DNA of 64,000 nucleotides from Shimia sp047124445. GTDB lineage: Bacteria > Pseudomonadota > Alphaproteobacteria > Rhodobacterales > Rhodobacteraceae. The position numbers and the translations under genes are program-made. How positions within the stretch are numbered: position 1 is the stretch's first letter; each line of letters opens with the position of its first letter. Location of the stretch: NCBI RefSeq assembly GCF_047124445.1, contig NZ_CP138921.1, forward strand, positions 1,550,001 to 1,614,000, given 5' to 3'. The notes beneath the pieces are model-generated. The model did not search any database. It had not been told where the DNA came from and saw only the letters and a program-made list of their open reading frames with translations. Positions 17,528-24,832 of the stretch are shown here, one piece after another.

Positions 17528-17585
17528 TGCGCCCTCGGATGGGGTCGGGCATATCTGGTCCGACCACGACATATCCGGGGGCGCA
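17528..17585 (+). promoter_or_regulatory. Large hairpin covering the ribosome-binding site of a small gene
   Basis: A 13-bp stem with one wobble pair (17528-17540 with 17573-17585) encloses a second 6-bp stem (17543-17548 with 17560-17565). The G-run that would serve as ribosome-binding site for the ATG at 17593 is inside the 3' arm. It may terminate gap transcription or limit translation of the small gene. Confidence 0.6.
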
Positions 17586-17592
17586 GTGCGTC

Positions 17593-17736
17593 ATGACCAA
17601 CCAAATTGCCATCTTTCTATTTCTGTTCCTGCTGGCACTGTTGGGGATCGATGTGGTGTTCAATGACAGTGCCGTATTCCTGCTGCTCGCCAAGAAGCTG
17701 TTTGAGCTGATCGAATGGCTGGCGTTCTGGCGGTGA
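17593..17736 (+). CDS. Small single-pass membrane protein, 47 residues
   Basis: The frame begins at ATG 17593 and encodes one or two hydrophobic stretches (IAIFLFLFLLALLGIDVVF, then AVFLLLAKKLFELIEWLAFW). It has no recognisable domain. Small membrane proteins in this position after gap appear in related bacteria to my knowledge, but I cannot verify that here. The hairpin overlapping its ribosome-binding site suggests conditional translation. Confidence 0.6.
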   Translation: MTNQIAIFLFLFLLALLGIDVVFNDSAVFLLLAKKLFELIEWLAFWR

Positions 17737-17824
17737 ACCAGGAAATGGGGCTTTGCACCCGCCCTGACGGGCTCCCCCAGGATATTTTTGGTAAGAAGAA
17801 GCCAAGATCAGCATTTTAGCCAGG

Positions 17825-18634
17825 TCAGCTTTTGAGACGATAGCCGGTTTTGAGCATGGCATAAGCTGTTGCCATCAAGGCGGCGGTGACCGCGCTGACA
17901 ACCAGGAGGCCCACCACCGGCGCGCTGTCAGACACGCCAATCATGCCATAACGTGTGCCGTCGATCAGGTAGAAGATCGGGTTCAAGCGGGTGAAGCTCT
18001 GCAGGCTCTCTGGCAGCGCCTCCACCGAGTAAAACGTGCCGGACAGGAAGGCCAAAGGCGTCACGATGAAATTGGTGATCGCCGCCATCTGGTCAAACTT
18101 ATTGGCAAAAATCCCAGCCACAATCCCCACCGCGCCCATCATGGCCCCGCCGAGCAACACAAAGGCCAACGCCCAGAGCGGATGCGCCACGCCTTGTCCC
18201 AGAACCAGCGCCAAGGCGATGGTGATCGCCACGGCCACACACAACCCGCGCGCAACCGCGCCTGCGAGATAACCAAACACCAATTCCATAGGCGACAAGG
18301 GCGGCATCAGCGTGTCCACAATATTGCCCTGCACCTTCGAGATCACGATAGAGGAAGAAGTATTGGCAAAAGCGTTCTGGATCACCGTCATCATCATGAT
18401 GCCCGGGATCAGGAAAGTCAGGAACGGCACGCCCATCACCGCGCCCCGGCTTGGTCCAATGGCAATCGAAAAGATCAGCAGGAACAAGCCTGCAGTGACC
18501 AAAGGCGCCAAAAGCGTCTGTGTCCACACCGCCAGAAACCGCAAAACTTCGCGTTTCGCCAAGGTACCAAGCCCTAGCCAGTTTACCCGACCGAAGCGGC
18601 GCACGCCCATTTCCACTGCCTGTTCCTGTGCCAT
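17825..18634 (-). CDS. ABC transporter permease (ABC-2 type)
   Basis: About 269 residues from ATG 18634, which follows GGAAAA; an in-frame GTG at 18676 and ATG at 18610 are alternatives. Six hydrophobic segments are visible, with the ABC-2 features REVLRFLAVWTQTLLAPLVTAGLFLLIFSIAIG, FLIPGIMMMTVIQNAFANTSSSIVISKVQGNIVDTLM and the conserved PLAFLSGTFYSVEALPESLQ. It would form a homodimeric channel with an ATPase that is not encoded nearby. Homologues export lipid-linked or polysaccharide material or drugs; the substrate is unknown. Confidence 0.9.
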   Translation of the reverse strand: MAQEQAVEMGVRRFGRVNWLGLGTLAKREVLRFLAVWTQTLLAPLVTAGLFLLIFSIAIGPSRGAVMGVPFLTFLIPGIMMMTVIQNAFANTSSSIVISKVQGNIVDTLMPPLSPMELVFGYLAGAVARGLCVAVAITIALALVLGQGVAHPLWALAFVLLGGAMMGAVGIVAGIFANKFDQMAAITNFIVTPLAFLSGTFYSVEALPESLQSFTRLNPIFYLIDGTRYGMIGVSDSAPVVGLLVVSAVTAALMATAYAMLKTGYRLKS

Positions 18635-18807
18635 CGCTGCCGATTTCCCCGTGTCTCTGTGGTTTTCCTTCCCCACTCACGCCTTTGCCGCGCGGATGGG
18701 TGATTCTTCGCCTTGTAACTCGGGCTGGGGTGATTAGAATAGGTGCCTGACCAAGAAATGCAGAGGCGGCCTTGTTGGAGGCCGCTTTTTAGCTGAGGAA
18801 GTGACGG

Positions 18808-19398
18808 ATGTCCTGGACCGACGAGCGCGTAGAGCTGTTGAAAAAAATGTGGGGCGAAGGCCAATCGGCCAGCCAGATTGCCAAGGAGTTGGGCGGGGTA
18901 ACCCGCAACGCGGTGATTGGCAAAGTGCACCGTCTGGGCCTGTCCAACCGCGCCACCGGCGGCGCCAAGGCGGATGCCAAGCCAAAGGCGGATGCCAAGC
19001 CGAAGGCGGCCCCCAAGGCCAAGGCCGCCCCCAAACCCAAAGCGGCGCCAAAGGCGGAGCCCAAGCCGGAACCCAAAACCGAGCCCGCCGTGGCCGCGCG
19101 CCCGGCACAGCCTCTGCGCAAGCAGATCATCCCGGCCGGTCAGCCGCTGCCACCGCAGCCGTCCGCCAATGAGATCAGCCCGGAAGCTCTGGCCAAGGTC
19201 AACGAAGTTGAAAAGACCGCCAAGAAGCTCTCGCTGATGGAACTGACCGAGCGCACTTGCAAATGGCCTGTGGGTGACCCGGCCACCGAAGACTTCTGGT
19301 TCTGCGGCCTGCCTGTACAAACCGGCAAACCTTACTGCGAAGCCCACGTCGGCGTGGCCTTTCAGCCGATGAGCGCGCGCCGCGACCGCAAACGCTAA
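18808..19398 (+). CDS. gcrA: GcrA family cell-cycle regulator
   Basis: A 196-residue DNA-binding regulator. The N-terminal helix-turn-helix is MSWTDERVELLKKMWGEGQ then ASQIAKELGGVTRNAVIGKVHRLGLSNR, nearly the family consensus. The C-terminal zinc-like GcrA segment is ERTCKWPVGDPATEDFWFCGLP followed by YCEAHVGVAFQP. Between them (about residues 52-95) is a repetitive Ala/Lys/Pro linker resembling histone H1 tails. GcrA works with sigma-70 and DNA methylation to time cell-cycle genes in alphaproteobacteria. It is monocistronic with its own terminator. Confidence 0.95.
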   Translation: MSWTDERVELLKKMWGEGQSASQIAKELGGVTRNAVIGKVHRLGLSNRATGGAKADAKPKADAKPKAAPKAKAAPKPKAAPKAEPKPEPKTEPAVAARPAQPLRKQIIPAGQPLPPQPSANEISPEALAKVNEVEKTAKKLSLMELTERTCKWPVGDPATEDFWFCGLPVQTGKPYCEAHVGVAFQPMSARRDRKR

Positions 19399-19422
19399 GC
19401 AGCGGCCCCTTAAGACACTTTG

Positions 19423-19450
19423 AAAAGCCTCGCCCTGTGCGGGGCTTTTT
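19423..19450 (+). terminator. Intrinsic terminator after gcrA
   Basis: An 11-bp stem with one wobble (19423-19433 with 19439-19449), loop CCTGT, ending in a run of five T. Confidence 0.88.
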
Positions 19451-19510
19451 GCTTGTGTCCCGTCAATGGCTTTGTGTCTACTGCAAGTCAGAACAAGGGA
19501 GACCGGCGCA

Positions 19511-20242
19511 ATGTCCGCAACACTTTACGGCGACATCACCTGGCGCGAGGTGCTGGCCGTTGCTCTGATCTCGCTGACCCACGTTGGCACCGCGCCGTTC
19601 ATCAAACGGTTTCCCATTGTGTCACGCTGGCTGCTGGATTTCAGCTCCGGCATTGGGCTTGGCTACGCCTTTCTTTATTTGCTGCCCAAAATTGCCGTCA
19701 TGACGCAACTGGTCGGCGCGCAATATCCTGACCACGGCCTGCTGTTCAAACATCAGCTCTATGTCTATCTGATGGTCGGTTTCCTGATCTACTACCTGGT
19801 GGATTTCAAACAGGACAACAACCGCCCGGCCCGAACGGCGCTGACACTCAACGCTTTGTCCTTTGCCACCTACAACCTGCTGATCGGCATCACGATCACG
19901 CATTTTCAAAGCAATCTCACTGCGGCCTACGGGGTCGCGGTCTTTGTCTTTTCCGTGCATCTTTTTGGCGTGAACAGCTTCTTGCACCGAGAATACCCCG
20001 CTGCCTTTTCCCGCTGGATGGCGCCTCTGTTTATGGCTGCGATGTATGTCGGTTGTGTGCTGGGCAACCACATCGAAAAGGGCCACCACTATCAATCTAT
20101 CGCCACCGCAGTGGTGGGCGGCATCATAATTATCCTGTCCATCCGGCTGAAACTGCCCCCACGGGAGCGTGTGAACGTCCGCGCCTTTCTTATTGGCGTA
20201 GCCTGCGCCATGGCGGCGACGGCAGGCTACACCGTTATCTGA
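19511..20242 (+). CDS. Polytopic membrane protein of unknown function
   Basis: A 243-residue protein from ATG 19511, preceded by AAGGGAG. Seven or eight hydrophobic segments fill it, with short charged turns such as DFKQDNNRPARTA and HIEKGHHYQS. Histidines occur near helix ends (LTHVGTAP, FKHQLYVYL, ITHFQSN, FSVHLFGVNSFLHRE, GNHIEKGHHYQ). The layout loosely recalls ZIP-type metal transporters, but I cannot see a convincing family signature. The gene stands alone between gcrA and a minus-strand gene. Confidence 0.78.
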   Translation: MSATLYGDITWREVLAVALISLTHVGTAPFIKRFPIVSRWLLDFSSGIGLGYAFLYLLPKIAVMTQLVGAQYPDHGLLFKHQLYVYLMVGFLIYYLVDFKQDNNRPARTALTLNALSFATYNLLIGITITHFQSNLTAAYGVAVFVFSVHLFGVNSFLHREYPAAFSRWMAPLFMAAMYVGCVLGNHIEKGHHYQSIATAVVGGIIIILSIRLKLPPRERVNVRAFLIGVACAMAATAGYTVI

Positions 20243-20281
20243 GTGGAAAGACTGTCCCTTGGCTGTCACCGGGGCCACGAT

Positions 20282-21079
20282 CTACGCGGCCGGCAACACG
20301 CTCTGACCCTGCACAATCAACGAGGATCGCTCAAACTGATCCCGCAGCACCTCCGCTTTTTCAAAGAACGCATCGCGCACCTCAGTCGCGTAAGGATTGG
20401 AAACCTCAATCGCGTGCAACACCGTTGGGGGATCATCCTGCACCATCTCAATTGCCTCACGCAGCAAGTCAAAGCTCGCCGTGGTCATCCGCTCCGGCAG
20501 TGGCCCCAAGTCAGTGAGCACCTTGCCAATCAGGTGGGTCAGACCCTGCACCATCGCCAACTCACGGTCATGTTCTTCTGCGGTGGTGACAATCACCTCC
20601 AGCCCCCTTGCCTTCAGGAACGCCGCCACCTTACGCCAGCGCGCACCGCGCTCCGGACACAACGCAATCTTACGCCCCACCACACCGTTTTTGGCACTCT
20701 GCGGCCCAAACAGCGGATGGGTGCCCAGTATCTCTACATGCGGCGGCAGCAGCTCCCGCATGTCCCGCATGGGGGCAACTTTCACCGAGCCCACGTCCAG
20801 CACCAAAGTACCCGGCCGCAAATGCGGCGCCAACACTCGACAGACATGCGCCATGCGCGCCACCGGCACCGCCAGGATCACGATGTCACATTGCGCCACT
20901 TCGGCCAGCCCTTCCATGGTGACTTTGCGCCCATCGGGCAAATGCGCGCGGGTGTAAGCTGGATCGCAGATCCGAATTGGACACCCGGCCCAAAGCTCCT
21001 GTGCAATCAACCGGCCAAAGCCGCCAAAGCCCACCAACCCAATGGTGGTCTGTTCGTCTGTGTTTTGTGTCTGTCCCAT
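20282..21079 (-). CDS. Prephenate/arogenate dehydrogenase family protein
   Basis: About 265 residues from ATG 21079 (MGQTQNTDEQTTIGLVGFG); an upstream in-frame start at 21103 adds eight residues. The Rossmann motif GLVGFGGFGRLIAQEL opens the domain, with ILAVPVARM and VLDVGSVKVAPMRDM typical of TyrA, and the catalytic-site motif GTHPLFGPQSAKNGVVGRKI. It lies in the tyrosine branch and would oxidatively decarboxylate prephenate or arogenate. It is shorter than stand-alone TyrA enzymes with an ACT domain; none is visible. Confidence 0.9.
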   Translation of the reverse strand: MGQTQNTDEQTTIGLVGFGGFGRLIAQELWAGCPIRICDPAYTRAHLPDGRKVTMEGLAEVAQCDIVILAVPVARMAHVCRVLAPHLRPGTLVLDVGSVKVAPMRDMRELLPPHVEILGTHPLFGPQSAKNGVVGRKIALCPERGARWRKVAAFLKARGLEVIVTTAEEHDRELAMVQGLTHLIGKVLTDLGPLPERMTTASFDLLREAIEMVQDDPPTVLHAIEVSNPYATEVRDAFFEKAEVLRDQFERSSLIVQGQSVLPAA

Positions 21080-21271
21080 AGCGGACCTCGTTTGTGAGGC
21101 CACGTTTGCCGGGACTATGTGTCTTGGAAGGTTTTTGTGTCTTCATCCCCGTCAAACGCAGCGGATGAAGATGCCAAAGACCCCGCCACTATGTGGTCAG
21201 GGTATAATAAGTGCCAAAAAAGATTGTGTTCTTGGTCATGCGCATGTGATGACACGCATCGCGCCGCGTCG

Positions 21272-22483
21272 TCAACCCACTTCGGACGGCAGCGGATCCA
21301 CCAGGTCAATCCAGCGCACGTAGACGGCGCAAAACAGCGACACCGCCACGATCGCAATCATCATGGCCATCATCAGCACCACGCCATTCTCCGGTGTCAG
21401 AACCGCCCCTGTGAGGCTGGTCAATGCTGCCCCCATAGCCACGCTCATGGCCCCGGACAGCCCAGAAGCGCTGCCCGCCAAGCGCGGACGCACTGACATC
21501 GCGCCACTGTTGGCGGCCGGCATGGTCAGACCATTGCCAAGTCCGACAAATATCACCGTGCCGACATAGCTCACCGGATGCACAATCCCGGCCAGAACCA
21601 CGGCAAACCCAAGACACAGCCCTGCCAAAGCCACCACGCGCCCGGCGACCATCAGCTTCCAAAGCGCCACCCTCTTGCCAAGGACGCCCGACAGAAACGA
21701 TCCCAAGGAAAATCCAATGGCAATGGTGCCCACCGCCATGCCCACGGTCGTGGGGCTCATGCCAAACACCGCCACGCCCACCAGCACAATGCCGGTGATG
21801 TAGATGTAGAACGCCCCAACCGAAAAGCTGCCACACAGGGTGTAACCCCAAAACCGGCGCGAACGGAGCAGCTCCGGGTACGTGGCAAACTGCTCCCGCA
21901 TGGTGGCAGAGGGATGTTGATTGGTCTCCCCAAGGTCGCGCCAGGTCAGCCAGAGCAACCCCAGTCCAATCAGCGAATAGGCCGCAAAATTCGCTCGCCA
22001 GCCAAAGGCTTCATGCAACACGCCCCCCACAGTGGGCCCGGTCATTGGCGCAATTGCCATCACCATGGAGATATAGCCCAAAGTGCTCGCCGCCTGTTGC
22101 GGCCCGTGCATGTCCCGCACCACCGCCCGGCTCAGCGCGATCCCCACCACGCCAGCGGCCTGCAACATGCGACACACCAAAAACCACACAATGTCCTGGG
22201 CCCAAAAACAGCCCACCGAACCAAGCGCAAACACTGCCAGACCAACCAAAATCACCGGCCTGCGGCCAAACCGGTCCGACAAGGGTCCAATGATGATCTG
22301 CAACGCCGCGGTAACCGCCAAAAACGCCCCCATAGACAGGTTGGCCACGCCGTAGTCCACGCCAAACTCCGCAGCAATCGCAGACAGCGACGGCAGGAAC
22401 ATGTTGAGCGTCAGCACCGACATCGCAGTCAGCAAAATCAGCGTATTGAGGTGCGGCGCTGTCCGCCGCTCAGGTCCGCTCAA
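21272..22483 (-). CDS. MFS multidrug exporter (Bcr/CflA-like, DHA1 family)
   Basis: A 403-residue transporter with twelve predicted helices. Motif A is visible as GPLSDRFGRRPVIL after helix 2 and motif C-like APMTGPTVGGVL in helix 5, both typical of proton-driven drug antiporters. RMLQAAGVVGIALSRAVVRD matches the Bcr subgroup. The start codon overlaps the asmA stop by four bases (22480-22483), so the two are translationally coupled. Confidence 0.92.
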   Translation of the reverse strand: MSGPERRTAPHLNTLILLTAMSVLTLNMFLPSLSAIAAEFGVDYGVANLSMGAFLAVTAALQIIIGPLSDRFGRRPVILVGLAVFALGSVGCFWAQDIVWFLVCRMLQAAGVVGIALSRAVVRDMHGPQQAASTLGYISMVMAIAPMTGPTVGGVLHEAFGWRANFAAYSLIGLGLLWLTWRDLGETNQHPSATMREQFATYPELLRSRRFWGYTLCGSFSVGAFYIYITGIVLVGVAVFGMSPTTVGMAVGTIAIGFSLGSFLSGVLGKRVALWKLMVAGRVVALAGLCLGFAVVLAGIVHPVSYVGTVIFVGLGNGLTMPAANSGAMSVRPRLAGSASGLSGAMSVAMGAALTSLTGAVLTPENGVVLMMAMMIAIVAVSLFCAVYVRWIDLVDPLPSEVG

Positions 22484-24423
22484 TTGCCACCCAACAGGTT
22501 CTGCAAGCCACGCAGCGCCTCCTTCTCCAGCTTGTCTTTGATCGCATCCTCCGTGGATTGGCCTTCTTTCTTCTCCAGCCCCAGTTCTTTCTCAAGCTTC
22601 TGCTTAGCCTCATCTTCCACGGCTTTGATGTCCTTATCAAAACTGCGCTTCACCGCTTCCTCCAGATCCGGCACCACGCTGGGGTTGCTCCAGCTGCCAT
22701 TGATCTTCACCGGCACAATCAGGCTCGGCCCGTCCGGCCCGTGCAGCTGTGGCGAGAACACATAGTCGATTGTCCGCAAGCCAAGCCCCACAGTGCCTTT
22801 GCCCGTCGCCGACAAGCGCGACAGCTTCATCAAAAGATCCCGATTGCTCAGCACGCCATCAGCTATGGTCCAACTCGCCACCATGCTGTTGAACACGGTT
22901 GTGCCTCCGGTGACGTCCCCACGCAGCAACTTGTCCAGATCGATGCCCTCAATAGTTCCACGTCCTACATCAACGCGGCCATCTCCGCTCAGGTTGTTCA
23001 TGATGGCATCCAACGTCTCGCCGGAGCTCAGGAACCGGCTTTCAAAATCCGCCGTGCCGCTGAACTTGTCCAAATCCGCCGTCGCCGCCAGGAAAGGCTG
23101 CAAAGCGATCTGTGTCACGTTCAGGTCACCCCGCACCGAGAGACCATTGCGGTTGTTGGCCACAAACACCCCCGTGACCGCTCCCTCATAGGCCTCCATT
23201 TCCTGAATGCGGGCCACAGCGCGGGCGCGGTCTATCTCCACAGTGGCACGGGTCTTGCCAAACGTTATCCCGTTCAGATCCATCGCCTCGGCGGCAAAGC
23301 TAATGGTGCCATCCATCAACCCCAAAGCGCTCGCATCAATCGGTTCTTGGGACCATCCAACCGGAGCGCTGTCCGTTGCAGGGCTTTCGCCGCCTTCCGT
23401 CGCCGCGAAACGCAAGGTCTGCGTCGCCACCTGCGCCGCCACTTTCGGACGCACCCCATTCAGATCCACATCCGCCTGCACGGACAAGTCATTGCCCAAA
23501 GCACTCACATGCCCGCCGCGCACAGACACCACGCCCGCTCGGGTCAACGTCACATCACCTTGTACCGCCAGCGGCCCTTCGAGCCCCCCTGCGCCCAAGG
23601 CGGCAAGAAACGCCGCCGCATCCGATGCCGAGACAGTCAACTGACCACTGACCTCCGGCGCGATCCCGGCACGGCCCGCAAAACGGGCCGTCCCGCCGCC
23701 CGCCTGCATAGCCAGTTCCACCGCAGACACATCGCCATCAATCAAAGCCAGAGGCGCCGCAATCACAGCGTCCAGCTTAATCGGCGCACCAAATGGGCTG
23801 GCCTCAATCAAAACATCCGCAGCCTGATCAACATCCGGCCAAGTCATCGCCAGTGACACGCCAGACAGCTCCTGTCGCGCGCCACCATGCTCGATGTAAC
23901 GCACCTGTGCGTCGCTGATCACCAGCTTCTCCAGCGCAAAGCTCTCAAACTGGGAAGCCGTCGTTGGCGCCGGTGCCGGAGCGCTCGCACCACCAGACGG
24001 CGCGTCAGCGCTCGCTCCGCCAACCACAGCCGCCTTGGCATCACTCAAATCCCAATTCACCCGCCCATCAGCGGTTTTCTCAAGCAGCACCTCCGGCGCC
24101 ACCAGCTCGACAGTCTTGATCCGAATGTCCCCGCCAATCGCCGCCATCACGTCGACACCAATTACCGCTTTATCGGCCTTAAACATGGGCCCACGCTCTG
24201 ACCACGCCGCGTTGCCAAAGCTGACCTTCTCGGTGGTCACACCCAACACCGGATACCAGCTGATCCCGACCTTGCCCTCAAACGTCAGCTCCCGCCCGGT
24301 CATCGACTTAACCTGATCCGCCGCCAGTTTGGCAATCTTCTCCCCTGGCAACGCCACAACCAGCACCACCGCGCCAATTGCCAAAATCAAAACCGCTGCC
24401 ACCAATCCCCGGATTATCTTCAT
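22480..24423 (-). CDS. AsmA family protein
   Basis: A 647-residue envelope protein. One N-terminal membrane helix (IIRGLVAAVLILAIGAVVLVVALPGE) is followed by the AsmA start (KIAKLAADQVKSMTGRELTFEGKVGISWYPVLGVTTEKVSFGNAAW) and long repeated beta-strands. The C-terminal AsmA_2-type region is FLAATADLDKFSGTADFESRFLSSG through SNRDLLMKLSRLSATGKGTVGLGLRTIDYVFSPQL. These proteins are thought to form lipid-conducting grooves between inner and outer membrane. The tail after residue 600 is Glu/Lys-rich (DKDIKAVEDEAKQKLEKELG), probably a helical extension. Confidence 0.92.
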   Translation of the reverse strand: MKIIRGLVAAVLILAIGAVVLVVALPGEKIAKLAADQVKSMTGRELTFEGKVGISWYPVLGVTTEKVSFGNAAWSERGPMFKADKAVIGVDVMAAIGGDIRIKTVELVAPEVLLEKTADGRVNWDLSDAKAAVVGGASADAPSGGASAPAPAPTTASQFESFALEKLVISDAQVRYIEHGGARQELSGVSLAMTWPDVDQAADVLIEASPFGAPIKLDAVIAAPLALIDGDVSAVELAMQAGGGTARFAGRAGIAPEVSGQLTVSASDAAAFLAALGAGGLEGPLAVQGDVTLTRAGVVSVRGGHVSALGNDLSVQADVDLNGVRPKVAAQVATQTLRFAATEGGESPATDSAPVGWSQEPIDASALGLMDGTISFAAEAMDLNGITFGKTRATVEIDRARAVARIQEMEAYEGAVTGVFVANNRNGLSVRGDLNVTQIALQPFLAATADLDKFSGTADFESRFLSSGETLDAIMNNLSGDGRVDVGRGTIEGIDLDKLLRGDVTGGTTVFNSMVASWTIADGVLSNRDLLMKLSRLSATGKGTVGLGLRTIDYVFSPQLHGPDGPSLIVPVKINGSWSNPSVVPDLEEAVKRSFDKDIKAVEDEAKQKLEKELGLEKKEGQSTEDAIKDKLEKEALRGLQNLLGGN

Positions 24424-24832
24424 CGGAGACCTCCTTTACTGCTCAAGCGAAGCCTAAGCGCGCACGAACACACGTGCAATCGCGCATATGATCAAACACC
24501 CCGGCACCGCTTCTTGGTGACACAACGCCCTGCTCTCAAAGCCAACGGTGGCCAAACAAGCACAACGCACTTCAGCGCACCATCCGCCAAACAATCATGG
24601 CCGAATAGAAATGGACACAAGTGTTAAGTGAGATGCCCCCCAATGGGCTAAAACACTGCACCAACCTGTCTTGAACCGCGTGGCGGCCGTCCATGTCACA
24701 TTGCAACCAGAACCGACTACAAGCGGAACCCCTTGAATTACCCAAGCGGGAAACCCCTTCAGAAAAATCCCCTTCACCGTTTCTTAAGGTGTTCTGACGA
24801 AAATCAAAGGGTTGTTTCGAGAGGGCGCTTTG
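24424..24832. other. Intergenic region between asmA and the hybrid kinase
   Basis: About 400 bp separating divergent genes. I see no RNA gene, clear coding frame or repeat. It presumably contains both promoters. The last 30 bases hold a GAGAGGG ribosome-binding site for the kinase. Confidence 0.4.

Noticed and set aside
22558..23856. A 432-codon plus-strand frame opposite asmA
   Set aside because: Arg/His-rich antisense product with no motif; AsmA on the other strand explains the openness.
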